Assembly (NCBI GenBank): GCA_021200395.1
Contig: JAJQGQ010000036.1
Span: forward strand, 1 to 14,338
Reading direction: 5' to 3'
DNA length: 14,338 nt
Source: Erysipelotrichaceae bacterium
GTDB lineage: Bacteria > Bacillota_I > Bacilli_A > Erysipelotrichales > Coprobacillaceae
Shown here: positions 6,927 through 14,317 of the stretch, piece by piece
Numbering within the stretch: the first letter of the stretch is position 1
How the letters are laid out: the number at the start of each line of letters is the position of its first letter
Made by a program: the position numbers and the translations under genes
The notes under the pieces: model-generated
Seen by the model: the letters and a program-made list of their open reading frames with translations, nothing else
Database searches by the model: none
What the model was told of the DNA's origin: nothing

Positions 6927-7195
6927 TGGATGACAAAATAAGAAATGTCATTATTATGTCTTTGGCAGGTATGCTTATTGGTAGCTTGTTATTTATTTTT
7001 GGCTTATCTATAACATATAGTGTGATACCATTAATCATATATTTTGTTATTGCAGAATTATTATATGTTAGTGCTTTTTTAGCTGTTTATCATAATTATC
7101 AAAAAAAGCATGCTAATATGTATGTATATCTCATGGTACTTGCTGTAGTTCTTGGTGTTATTGTGTTATATGCAACGTTACAAAGACTATTATAA
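6926..7195 (+). CDS. Small three-helix membrane protein of unknown function
   Basis: I do not recognise this 89-residue protein. It has a short charged start (MDDKIRN), three hydrophobic segments (about 8-30, 32-55 and 67-86), a basic linker (YHNYQKKHAN) between the second and third, and a short C-terminal tail ending QRLL. The ATG shares one base with the deoB stop (TAATG), and there is no good SD of its own, so it is probably translated by coupling to deoB. It is the last gene before the bidirectional terminator. Coupling suggests co-expression with nucleoside metabolism or xerD, but function cannot be read from the sequence. Confidence 0.75.
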   Translation: MDDKIRNVIIMSLAGMLIGSLLFIFGLSITYSVIPLIIYFVIAELLYVSAFLAVYHNYQKKHANMYVYLMVLAVVLGVIVLYATLQRLL

Positions 7196-7244
7196 AATTT
7201 ACATAATATATATTTTGCGAAGTTAAATATATATAAAAATTCAA

Positions 7245-7281
7245 AAAGAGAAGAAAATGAATGACCATATTTCTTCTCTTT
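7245..7281. terminator. Bidirectional terminator between the deoB operon and purF
   Basis: AAAGAGAAGAAA (7245-7256) pairs perfectly with TTTCTTCTCTTT (7270-7281) over 12 bp with a 13-nt loop. Plus-strand transcripts continue into ATTTATTTA; minus-strand transcripts continue into TTGAATTTTT. It lies 50 bp after the 89-residue gene and 2 bp after the purF stop, where converging transcription meets. Confidence 0.8.
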
Positions 7282-7283
7282 AT

Positions 7284-8687
7284 TTATTTACCCTCTTTAT
7301 TAGCACGATCAAATGAATCATATAATGGCGTTACATAATTTCCATTAAAACATGATAAACACAATCCACAAGATTCTTTACATGCATGAATAGATTGTTC
7401 CAAACCTTTTTCACTTATAAAGACTAAAGAATCAGCTTCAATATATTGACATAATTCATCGACATTTAAATGATGTGAAATGAGTTCTTCTAAAGTTGAA
7501 GTATCAACACCATAAAAACATGGAAAACGAATTGCTGGCGAAGCAATACGAACATGAACTTCTTTAGCTCCAGCTTCCTTAAGCAAGCGGACAATCCTTT
7601 TGGATGTTGTACCTCTAACAATTGAATCATCAATCATGACAACACGTTTATCCTTAACAATTGATGAAACTGCTGACAATTTCATACGTACACCTTGTTC
7701 ACGCATTTCTTGTGTAGGTTGAATAAATGTTCTACCTACATATTTATTTTTGATAAGTCCCATTTCATAAGGTATGCCAGATTCTTCAGCATATCCAATT
7801 GCGGCTGAAATAGAAGAATCAGGAACACCAATGACGACATCGGCTTCAATTGGATTTTCTTGATAAAGAACCTTACCTGCTAATTTTCTTGATGAATGAA
7901 CATTGATACCATCAATATTGCTATCAGGTCTAGAAAAATAGATATATTCCATAGCACAAATTTTATTAGTAACATTTTTACTTGTATACTTCATTGATAA
8001 CATTTGTCCATCTTTAATGCGAATGATTTCACCAGGTTCGACATCTCTTAAAAATTTCGCCCCTACAATATCTAAAGCACATGTTTCTGAAGCAAACACA
8101 TATGCTCCATCATTCATGATACCAATAGATAAAGGTCGAAGTCCATAACGATCTCTAGCTGCATATAAGCGATCTTCAATCAAAATGAGAAAAGCAAATG
8201 CGCCATCCAATCTATCTAACGATGTACATATACGATCAATCATTCTGCCTTTTGAACGGTTCATAAGATGTCCTAATACTTCTGTATCAGATGATGAAGA
8301 AAATATACTCCCCTTTTCTTCTAATTCTTTTTTTAGTACATTTGCATTGACAAGATTTCCATTATGACAAATTCCCATAGAACCTTTCATGGTTTTAAAT
8401 AAAAAAGGTTGAACATTTAAAATACCGCCACCACCAGCAGTTGAATAACGCACATGTCCAATAGCAGCTTCACCTTCTAATAAATTTAATTTATCATTAT
8501 TAAAAACTTCAGTAACCAAACCTTCACCTTTATGAATAAACATACGTTCACCATTAGTTGTTAAAATTCCAGCGGCTTCTTGTCCACGATGCTGTAAACA
8601 ATGTAAACCATAATAACACATGTTGGCTGCATGTTTATGTCCAATGATACCAAAAACGCCACATTCTTCATGGATTTCGTCTAACAT
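7284..8687 (-). CDS. purF: Amidophosphoribosyltransferase (glutamine PRPP amidotransferase)
   Basis: PurF makes 5-phosphoribosylamine from PRPP and glutamine, the first step of purine synthesis. The start is the ATG at 8687, six bases after AAGGGGG; the ATG at 8693 directly abuts that SD. The 467-residue protein begins with a short propeptide MLDEIHEE, then the nucleophile C9 (CGVFGI) of the glutaminase domain, with RYSTAGG and CHNGNLVN motifs. The phosphoribosyltransferase domain carries the PRPP loop VVMIDDSIVRGTTS. Cysteines C244, C390 and the CGLCLSC cluster (C440/C443/C446) match the Fe-S-containing Bacillus-type enzyme, so cleavage-activated maturation and oxygen sensitivity are likely. 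It is not in a pur cluster here; it has its own promoter and shares the terminator at 7245-7281. Confidence 0.96.
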   Translation of the reverse strand: MLDEIHEECGVFGIIGHKHAANMCYYGLHCLQHRGQEAAGILTTNGERMFIHKGEGLVTEVFNNDKLNLLEGEAAIGHVRYSTAGGGGILNVQPFLFKTMKGSMGICHNGNLVNANVLKKELEEKGSIFSSSSDTEVLGHLMNRSKGRMIDRICTSLDRLDGAFAFLILIEDRLYAARDRYGLRPLSIGIMNDGAYVFASETCALDIVGAKFLRDVEPGEIIRIKDGQMLSMKYTSKNVTNKICAMEYIYFSRPDSNIDGINVHSSRKLAGKVLYQENPIEADVVIGVPDSSISAAIGYAEESGIPYEMGLIKNKYVGRTFIQPTQEMREQGVRMKLSAVSSIVKDKRVVMIDDSIVRGTTSKRIVRLLKEAGAKEVHVRIASPAIRFPCFYGVDTSTLEELISHHLNVDELCQYIEADSLVFISEKGLEQSIHACKESCGLCLSCFNGNYVTPLYDSFDRANKEGK

Positions 8688-8727
8688 GGTCATCCCCCTT
8701 TTAAGAAAACATTATCATTACGAGCAT

Positions 8728-8756
8728 ATTTTATTAAATATTCATAGTGAAGTCAA
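8728..8756 (-). promoter_or_regulatory. Sigma-A-type promoter of purF
   Basis: On the minus strand TTGACT (8756-8751), 17 bp, TAAAAT (8733-8728) precedes purF, with a predicted start near 8721. The -35 overlaps the stop codon of the upstream acyltransferase gene (8755-8753). The leader of about 33 nt is too short for a purine riboswitch, and I see no PurBox-like pair. Confidence 0.65.
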
Positions 8757-10447
8757 TATATTTCATTCATAAAACGTTCTTTATCAAGAATATCATCCTT
8801 TTGTTGATTAGACATCATTTCAATATAATTTTGACTATGACCATCAATATGAATTTGAAAATCAGTATAAACTATAACATGTTTATTATTGAAATAAGAT
8901 AACATTTTTTCTAAAGTTTTATTATTAAGATATATAATTTCACTAATAATTACACTATCTTCTTCAATATGATAAATCATATATCCTAAATTTTCAAAAA
9001 TAATGACTTCTTCACCAAATGCTTCACATCTTTTTACTAGTAATTCAAAGTATTTTTCATCACGTATACGATAATCGTTAAAATGATTTGTATATAAATC
9101 ATAATATTTTTTTAATAAATGATAATCCTTGCTGATAATGAATTCATCACTATCATAATGCGGTATAGTATCAATAAGTTGAAGATAATGTGAATAATGA
9201 AAACCAAATGACCTGTATATATCTGGATTATAAGCCTGTAGGTAAATAGGATAATTCTGATATAGAGATAGTACATGATTCATAAGTTCTTTCATAAGCC
9301 CTTGTCCTTGTACATAAGGATGTGTACATACCCCTAATATAAAATAACAATGTTGAACCATCTGATTGTGCATTATATCCATAGGAACAATTTGTAAAGC
9401 AGTTAATAAATCATCGTGATGTTTTAAAACGTAGGTATGATGACAATCATAGTGATTATCAAAATAAAATTCTGTAGAATTTTCGTCTTCATCTTTAAAA
9501 CATGTTTGCCATAGTTCTTTGATATGAGTAGTATCTTCATCACTAGCTTGAGTGATTGTTATACTTCTTTCATAAATGCGATATTTATGAATCATTTTAA
9601 TAGGATGTAAAGCTAATTTGGATTTTCGAAGATTTTCTAATCCCATGTCTTCTTCTCTATTAATATATTGATATCCAGAAAAATGATGTTCTAATAATTC
9701 TTTTAATATAGCTGGATACAAGCCTCTAATATCTTTATTAGCTTTTTCGACATGAATTTGAATAGTAGAATGATTCAATTTAGAAGCAATAATAAAAGCT
9801 TCTAAATGATCATCAATGAAAATGCCTCCTATTTCAAAATCGATAACATCATGATAAGATAAAAGTGTCATAATACCTCTTACTTCGCTCGTCATTGATT
9901 CACTCATTTTATCTTTATCATTTTCCCATCTATCTAAACATGTAAGAATCGCGTCGAAATCTTTGGATGGATCCAAATCACGATAAACATAATCACTATA
10001 TTCACGCTTAAAAGCGTTAAAATGATTACGTCTTTTTTGCATCTTTTTACCTGTTAACTTTTCATGCATTTGACGATCATATATGTAATCATCATTATAT
10101 GGGGTATGTAGATAGAGAAGTTTATCATTATAGATTGGCTTGATTTTATCAACAAAATCTTCAATAGCACAATCAATCATAAATTCAAAATTATGATTAT
10201 GACTATATTGAATCATATAATCAATAGCTTCTTGATAATATTCTTGACTTGTAAATGGCATAGCCCAATATTGTAAACCTTTATAATTATGTAACATAAT
10301 CATATAATGGTCATGAATTTCATATTCAATATGATATTCATGATTCCACATAAGCATAGTTACAATATTAGAATTATATCCTTCATAATCAGCAATGTCT
10401 AAGTATGGCTGAATGATAGGATAATCTTCGATTTTAAATTTTTCCAT
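8753..10447 (-). CDS. Fused DUF2156 (LPG-synthase C-like) and GNAT/Eis-like acyltransferase
   Basis: This 564-residue protein joins two acyltransferase-type folds. Residues 1-291 look like DUF2156, related to the C-terminal domain of phosphatidylglycerol lysyltransferase: LTGKKMQKRRNHFNAFKREY (131-150), then IGGIFIDDHLEAF and INREEDMGLENLRKSKLAL. Residues about 295-425 are a GNAT domain with the acetyl-CoA loop motif GVCTHPYVQGQGLMKELM (372-389) and YNPDIYRSFGF (406-416). The last ~135 residues resemble the second half of Eis-like acetyltransferases. No membrane segment is seen, so it is probably cytosolic; the substrate is unknown. Its ATG shares a base with the DUF815 stop (TAATG on the minus strand), so coupling is likely. 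Fold assignment is fairly firm; function is not. Confidence 0.8.
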   Translation of the reverse strand: MEKFKIEDYPIIQPYLDIADYEGYNSNIVTMLMWNHEYHIEYEIHDHYMIMLHNYKGLQYWAMPFTSQEYYQEAIDYMIQYSHNHNFEFMIDCAIEDFVDKIKPIYNDKLLYLHTPYNDDYIYDRQMHEKLTGKKMQKRRNHFNAFKREYSDYVYRDLDPSKDFDAILTCLDRWENDKDKMSESMTSEVRGIMTLLSYHDVIDFEIGGIFIDDHLEAFIIASKLNHSTIQIHVEKANKDIRGLYPAILKELLEHHFSGYQYINREEDMGLENLRKSKLALHPIKMIHKYRIYERSITITQASDEDTTHIKELWQTCFKDEDENSTEFYFDNHYDCHHTYVLKHHDDLLTALQIVPMDIMHNQMVQHCYFILGVCTHPYVQGQGLMKELMNHVLSLYQNYPIYLQAYNPDIYRSFGFHYSHYLQLIDTIPHYDSDEFIISKDYHLLKKYYDLYTNHFNDYRIRDEKYFELLVKRCEAFGEEVIIFENLGYMIYHIEEDSVIISEIIYLNNKTLEKMLSYFNNKHVIVYTDFQIHIDGHSQNYIEMMSNQQKDDILDKERFMNEIY

Positions 10448-11667
10448 TATTTAGTTCCAAGTAAGGTATGCAAAAATTGTTTTGCATTACGTCCTGAGAA
10501 TCCTCCATTTCTAATTTCCCATTCCATTGCTAAAGCATGAAGTTTTTCTTTATCCATTTGAAGACCATAACTATCGGCTAAACCATCAACAATATCTAGA
10601 TAATGCTGCTTGTCGGGATGAATATACATAATCTTGACTCCAAAACGTGATACCAATGATAGTTTTTCTTGTTTTGCATCATTATTGTTGATCTCTTCAT
10701 CATGAGCACGATCGTTCCAAGTCTCTTTAATGAGATGTCTTCGATTACTTGTTGCATAAATTAAAACATTTTCTGGTTTCTTTTCCAAACCACCTTCAAT
10801 AACTGCTTTTAGATATTTGTATTCAACTTCAAATTCTTCAAACGATAAATCATCCATAAAAATGATAAAGCGATAATTTCTATTTTGTAATTCATTAATG
10901 ATTTGTGGTAAAGCAATGAATTGATGTTTATATACTTCTACCATTCTTAAACCATCTTTATAATATTCATTTAATAAAGCTTTAATACTTGTAGATTTAC
11001 CAGTTCCACTATCACCATATAACAAAACATTATTGGCTTTTTTACCTTGAAGAAAAGCTTCTGTATTTGCACGTAAACGTTCTTTTTGACTTTCTCCTCC
11101 AATTAATTGATCTAATGTATTATTACCAATATGATCAATCGGTATAATTTCATTTTCATGATATCTAAAAGCTTTATTTAATCCATATTTACCAACACCA
11201 TATTGATTATAATGTTGATACAATACATTATAAAAATCTTCAACAGAAGTCGCATTTGCTAGAGAAGTTTGAAGATCTGATAACAAATGATAGATTTCCT
11301 GATTAATAATAGGTTTACTATGAGGATAATCCATAAATAAATCTCTATATAAAGTAGAAAGCGTAGAAAAATCATAATGATAAAGGTTATAGATTGTTTC
11401 TAAATCATGGATAATGACTTGTTTTAAGTGTTCATTGATACTCATTTTTCTTTCTAAGGATAAAGTAAAGACATTTTCGTGCCAGGCTAATAAATAAGTT
11501 AATAAACTTTGAAACAAATGACCATGTAAATCATAGCGTTCTGATAAAACGAGCATTTTTGAAACAAATGAAGCTTCATCCATACTATTATTTTCTACAA
11601 AATCTAAACAATCTAAAATATCTTGATCTTTTGATAAATCATGATAAATGATTAAATCTTTTAACAT
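10447..11667 (-). CDS. DUF815-family AAA+ ATPase
   Basis: A 406-residue ATPase of a widespread but uncharacterised family. Residues 1-180 are a helical N-terminal region; the AAA+ core follows with Walker A GDSGTGKS (218-225), Walker B FIIFMDD (268-273), sensor-1-like YATSNRRH (304-311), a probable arginine finger R341 in SLVSRFG, and a sensor-2-like SGRNAKQF (391-398). The motif EVEYKYLKAVIEGGLE after Walker B is typical of DUF815. It starts at 11667 behind AAGAAGGAT (11680-11673), 14 bp after the UPF0210 stop, and runs into the acyltransferase with a 1-bp overlap. Its partner and substrate are unknown. Confidence 0.88.
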   Translation of the reverse strand: MLKDLIIYHDLSKDQDILDCLDFVENNSMDEASFVSKMLVLSERYDLHGHLFQSLLTYLLAWHENVFTLSLERKMSINEHLKQVIIHDLETIYNLYHYDFSTLSTLYRDLFMDYPHSKPIINQEIYHLLSDLQTSLANATSVEDFYNVLYQHYNQYGVGKYGLNKAFRYHENEIIPIDHIGNNTLDQLIGGESQKERLRANTEAFLQGKKANNVLLYGDSGTGKSTSIKALLNEYYKDGLRMVEVYKHQFIALPQIINELQNRNYRFIIFMDDLSFEEFEVEYKYLKAVIEGGLEKKPENVLIYATSNRRHLIKETWNDRAHDEEINNNDAKQEKLSLVSRFGVKIMYIHPDKQHYLDIVDGLADSYGLQMDKEKLHALAMEWEIRNGGFSGRNAKQFLHTLLGTK

Positions 11668-11681
11668 TTCAATCCTTCTTT

Positions 11682-13046
11682 CTAATTTTTAAAACTGTGG
11701 ATTGGGGCAGGAATACGTCCACCACGATCAATAAATTCATCACATGAAAACTCATTAACACTCATAATAGGTGCATATCCTAAAAGGCCACCAAACTCTA
11801 CAGTATCACCTACATCTTTTCCAATAACAGGTATAATACGCACAGCAGTTGTTTTTTGATTAATCATACCAATGGCCATTTCATCTGCAATAATACCTGA
11901 AATTGTCTTTGCACTTGTTTTTCCAGGTATGGCTATCATATCTAAGCCTACTGAACAAACACATGTCATAGCCTCTAATTTTTCTAAAGTCAATGAACCA
12001 GCTAAAACTGCATCAATCATACCTTGATCTTCACTAACTGGAATAAAAGCTCCTGATAAGCCACCAACATAAGATGAGGCCATAACGCCTCCTTTTTTGA
12101 CTTGATCATTAAGGATAGCTAAAGCAGCTGTTGTTCCAGGTGCCCCTACTCTTTCTAATCCCATCTCCTGAAGACAATCAGCAATACTATCACCTACAGC
12201 AGGTGTTGGTGCTAAAGATAAATCTACAATACCAAAAGGAATATTTAGTGCTTCACTAGCTTCTAAAGCAACGAGCTGACCAACACGAGTAATTTTAAAG
12301 GCTGTCTTTTTTATGATTTCGCATAATTCTCCAAAATCCTTGCCTTTAGCTTCTTTAATAGCATTTCTTACTACTCCAGGACCACTAACACCAACATTAA
12401 TAATGGCATCGGCCTCACTCACACCATGGAAAGCTCCAGCCATAAATGGATTATCATCAGGTGCATTACAGAATACAACAAACTTAGCGCAGCCAATTGA
12501 ATCTTGATCTGCTGTCATTTGGGCTGTTAATTGAATTGTTTCACCAACAAGTTTAACAGCGTCCATATTAATACCTGTTTTTGTTGAACCAACATTAACA
12601 CTACTACAAACGAGCTCTGTTTCCTTCATTGCTAAAGGAATAGATTCTATCAATAATCTTTCTGCAGGTGTCATACCCTTTGAAACAATAGCACTATAAC
12701 CACCAATAAAATTAACCCCAATCTCATGAGCACATTTATCTAATATCTTAGCAATCTTGACGAAATCTTCTTTACTATGGCAACTGCTAGCACCCACCAA
12801 ACTAATAGGTGTAACAGAGATACGTTTATTCACAATAGGTATACCATATTTCTTTTCGATATTCTCACCTGTTTTTACCAAATCCTTAGCAATTCTTGTA
12901 ATCTTATCATAAATATTTTGACATAAAATATCAACATTCGAATCAATACAATCTAATAAATTGATACCAATAGTAATAGTTCTAACATCTAAATTTTCTT
13001 GTTCAATCATCTTATTCGTTTGAGCAACTTCATAACTATTAATCAT
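11682..13046 (-). CDS. UPF0210 / PFL-family protein (DUF711)
   Basis: A 454-residue cytosolic protein of the UPF0210 family, conserved in many Firmicutes and typically encoded beside an ACT-domain protein, as here. Recognisable stretches include TITIGINLLDC near the start, the glycine-rich GVSGPGVVRNAIKEAKG in the middle, APTPAVGDSIADCLQEMGLE, and GLDMIAIPGKTSAKTISGII near the end. The length is as expected and nothing is missing. The biochemical role is not established; the ACT partner suggests amino-acid-linked control. The SD AGGAGG (13059-13054) overlaps the TAG stop of the ACT gene, giving an 11-bp gap and probable coupling. Confidence 0.93.
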   Translation of the reverse strand: MINSYEVAQTNKMIEQENLDVRTITIGINLLDCIDSNVDILCQNIYDKITRIAKDLVKTGENIEKKYGIPIVNKRISVTPISLVGASSCHSKEDFVKIAKILDKCAHEIGVNFIGGYSAIVSKGMTPAERLLIESIPLAMKETELVCSSVNVGSTKTGINMDAVKLVGETIQLTAQMTADQDSIGCAKFVVFCNAPDDNPFMAGAFHGVSEADAIINVGVSGPGVVRNAIKEAKGKDFGELCEIIKKTAFKITRVGQLVALEASEALNIPFGIVDLSLAPTPAVGDSIADCLQEMGLERVGAPGTTAALAILNDQVKKGGVMASSYVGGLSGAFIPVSEDQGMIDAVLAGSLTLEKLEAMTCVCSVGLDMIAIPGKTSAKTISGIIADEMAIGMINQKTTAVRIIPVIGKDVGDTVEFGGLLGYAPIMSVNEFSCDEFIDRGGRIPAPIHSFKN

Positions 13047-13057
13047 TTCAGTTCCTC

Positions 13058-13330
13058 CTAAATTCTATGCATCATATCAAAAATCTCTTCATGTTGTAGT
13101 TTAATAGTTACACCAATATCATTGCCTAAAGATTCCAATTCATCAGCAATCAAAGAAAACTGTGATGAAACATTTTGAACATCAACAATCATCATCATAT
13201 TAAAATAACCTTGTAAAATTGTTTGTGATATATCTAATATATTTATTTTATTATCAGCAAGATAAGTACATACTTTTGCAATAATACCTACCTGATCTTT
13301 ACCGACAACTGTAATAATTGCTCTTTCCAT
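13058..13330 (-). CDS. ACT-domain protein (UPF0237 type)
   Basis: A 90-residue protein that is essentially one ACT domain with the beta-alpha-beta-beta-alpha-beta pattern. The ligand-binding turn GKDQVGIIAKVCTYLADN (10-27) is clear, followed by INILDISQTILQGYFNMMMIVDV. Such domains usually bind an amino acid and act by dimerising. It is the first gene of the ACT-UPF0210-DUF815-DUF2156/GNAT unit, starting behind a GGGGG SD (13341-13337) and an extended -10 promoter. The pair with UPF0210 is a known conserved neighbourhood; the ligand is unknown. Confidence 0.92.
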   Translation of the reverse strand: MERAIITVVGKDQVGIIAKVCTYLADNKINILDISQTILQGYFNMMMIVDVQNVSSQFSLIADELESLGNDIGVTIKLQHEEIFDMMHRI

Positions 13331-13356
13331 TTTTAACCCCCACTTATTTTTTTCCT

Positions 13357-13385
13357 ATTATAGCAAAGCTTGCATAAAAATGAAA
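13357..13385 (-). promoter_or_regulatory. Extended -10 promoter of the ACT-UPF0210 operon
   Basis: On the minus strand TGCTATAAT (-10 at 13362-13357, TGn extension upstream) sits 17 bp from a weak -35 TTTCAT (13385-13380). The predicted start is near 13350, giving a leader of about 20 nt before the SD. The -35 lies just past the T-run of the EIIB-1 terminator. Confidence 0.6.
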
Positions 13386-13386
13386 G

Positions 13387-13410
13387 AAAAAAAGGAGCAA
13401 TTGCTCCTTT
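13387..13410 (-). terminator. Intrinsic terminator of EIIB gene 1
   Basis: The perfect palindrome AAAGGAGCAATTGCTCCTTT (13391-13410) folds with an 8-bp stem and AATT loop. On the minus strand it is followed by TTTT, extending the run to seven T. It begins 9 bp after the EIIB-1 stop. Confidence 0.85.
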
Positions 13411-13419
13411 CTAGATGAA

Positions 13420-13740
13420 TTATTCGTCACCTAATAACTTTAATGCAGTATGGAAAACTTTTTCACCATTCATAGTTCCATAATCTCTCATATCGATTAC
13501 GTCTACAGGGATAGGTCCAGCTTTTCTACCAGCTGCTAATTTTTCAATTTCAGCTTTTTGGAATCTTACTTGTGGGCCAAGTAAAATACAATCAACTTCT
13601 TCTAATACTCTTGGTGCATCAGAGAAAGGTAAAGCGAAAATCTTGCATTCAACACCTTCATCTTTTGCAGCTTGTTCCATTTTAGTTACAAGTAAGCTTG
13701 TTGACATACCTGCAGAACATACTAATAAAATAGTTCTCAT
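13420..13740 (-). CDS. PTS lactose/cellobiose-family EIIB protein, copy 1
   Basis: EIIB proteins carry a phosphoryl group on a cysteine between EIIA and the sugar-transporting EIIC. This 106-residue protein is a complete, free-standing EIIB: the phosphorylation site is C8 in MRTILLVCSAGMSTSLLVTK, with the P-loop-like turn after it, and the hydrophobic strand DCILLGPQVRF (50-60) is typical of the cellobiose/chitobiose type. No EIIA or EIIC lies within the window on either side. It has its own promoter (13780-13808), a good SD (AAAAGGAG, 13758-13751) and its own terminator, so it is monocistronic. It is 83% identical to copy 2 (88 of 106). Sugar specificity cannot be read from EIIB alone. Confidence 0.93.
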   Translation of the reverse strand: MRTILLVCSAGMSTSLLVTKMEQAAKDEGVECKIFALPFSDAPRVLEEVDCILLGPQVRFQKAEIEKLAAGRKAGPIPVDVIDMRDYGTMNGEKVFHTALKLLGDE

Positions 13741-13779
13741 ATTTTTGTTACTCCTTTTCTTATTAATTTAACTATACTT

Positions 13780-13808
13780 ATTTTACCAACTTTTTGTGCA
13801 AATGTAAA
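13780..13808 (-). promoter_or_regulatory. Promoter of EIIB gene 1
   Basis: On the minus strand TTTACA (13808-13803), 17 bp, TAAAAT (13785-13780), with a TGn extension (TGGTAAAAT). The same layout and much of the spacer (AAAAGTTG) recur in front of copy 2. Confidence 0.65.
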
Positions 13809-13825
13809 CAATAACTTAAGCCTTT

Positions 13826-13842
13826 TTTTCTGAATCAGAAAA
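13826..13842. repeat. 17-bp palindrome upstream of the EIIB-1 promoter
   Basis: TTTTCTGA, one central A, TCAGAAAA: exact 8-bp arms. It lies 17 bp upstream of the EIIB-1 -35 and has no counterpart in the available sequence upstream of copy 2. It could be an operator; it is not placed as a terminator for either strand because no suitable T-run follows on the minus strand. Confidence 0.4.
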
Positions 13843-13880
13843 TGATCTTATCATAATGATATATAATCAGGCATTTAATC

Positions 13881-13911
13881 AAAAAAAGCACAATGTTTAT
13901 AAACATTGTGC
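13881..13911 (-). terminator. Intrinsic terminator of EIIB gene 2
   Basis: GCACAATGTTTA (13888-13899) and TAAACATTGTGC (13900-13911) form a perfect 24-bp palindrome. On the minus strand it is followed by seven T (13887-13881). It starts 13 bp after the EIIB-2 stop, and shares no sequence with the copy 1 terminator. Confidence 0.88.
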
Positions 13912-13924
13912 AATTTCATAGATA

Positions 13925-14245
13925 CTACATATCACCTAACATTTTTAAAGCTTTTTCAAGAACAGCTTTACCGTTCATAGTTCCATATTCTCTCATGTCA
14001 ATGACATCAACAGGGATAGGACCAGCTTTTCTGCTTTGAGCTAATTTTTCAATTTCAGCTTTTTGGAATCTTACTTGTGGGCCAAGTAAAATACAATCAA
14101 CTTCTTCTAATACTCTTGGTGCATCAGTAAAAGGTAATGCAAAGATTTTTGCTTCAATTCCTTTTTCTTCAGCAGCTTTTTCCATTTTAGTTACTAGTAA
14201 ACTTGTAGACATACCAGCAGCACATACTAATAAAATAGTTCTCAT
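13925..14245 (-). CDS. PTS lactose/cellobiose-family EIIB protein, copy 2
   Basis: A second 106-residue free-standing EIIB with phosphocysteine C8 in MRTILLVCAAGMSTSLLVTK. It differs from copy 1 at 18 positions, clustered in residues 23-32 and 93-106; residues 41-69 are identical. The active-site neighbour changes from Ser9 (copy 1) to Ala9. The SD AAAAGGAG is 12 nt from the ATG because of an A-rich spacer, longer than for copy 1. It has its own promoter and terminator. The two copies begin 505 bp apart in tandem, a duplication that includes the promoter. Any EIIA/EIIC partner must lie outside the window. Confidence 0.93.
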   Translation of the reverse strand: MRTILLVCAAGMSTSLLVTKMEKAAEEKGIEAKIFALPFTDAPRVLEEVDCILLGPQVRFQKAEIEKLAQSRKAGPIPVDVIDMREYGTMNGKAVLEKALKMLGDM

Positions 14246-14288
14246 GTTCTTTTTTTTCTCCTTTTCTGTTAAATTATTAACTATTAAT

Positions 14289-14317
14289 ATTTTAACAACT
14301 TTTCGCTTAAATGTAAA
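14289..14317 (-). promoter_or_regulatory. Promoter of EIIB gene 2
   Basis: On the minus strand TTTACA (14317-14312), 17 bp, TAAAAT (14294-14289), with TGn extension (TGTTAAAAT). It matches the copy 1 promoter in both elements, spacing and the AAAAGTTG spacer core, showing that the duplication unit includes the promoter. The last 21 bases of the window upstream hold nothing I can name. Confidence 0.65.

Larger units (their letters stand above)
13420..14317 (-). repeat. Tandem duplication of a promoter-EIIB unit
   Basis: Two units, each from -35 to stop codon, repeat with a 505-bp period. The promoter core, SD (GAAAAGGAG) and coding region are related; the 3' untranslated parts and terminators are not. 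Within the genes 13535-13622 and 14040-14127 are identical over 88 bp, including third codon positions. Confidence 0.85.

Noticed and set aside
8694..8752. Purine riboswitch or other structured leader before purF
   Set aside because: The gap is only 59 bp, the predicted leader about 33 nt, and no aptamer-like three-way junction or terminator hairpin is visible.
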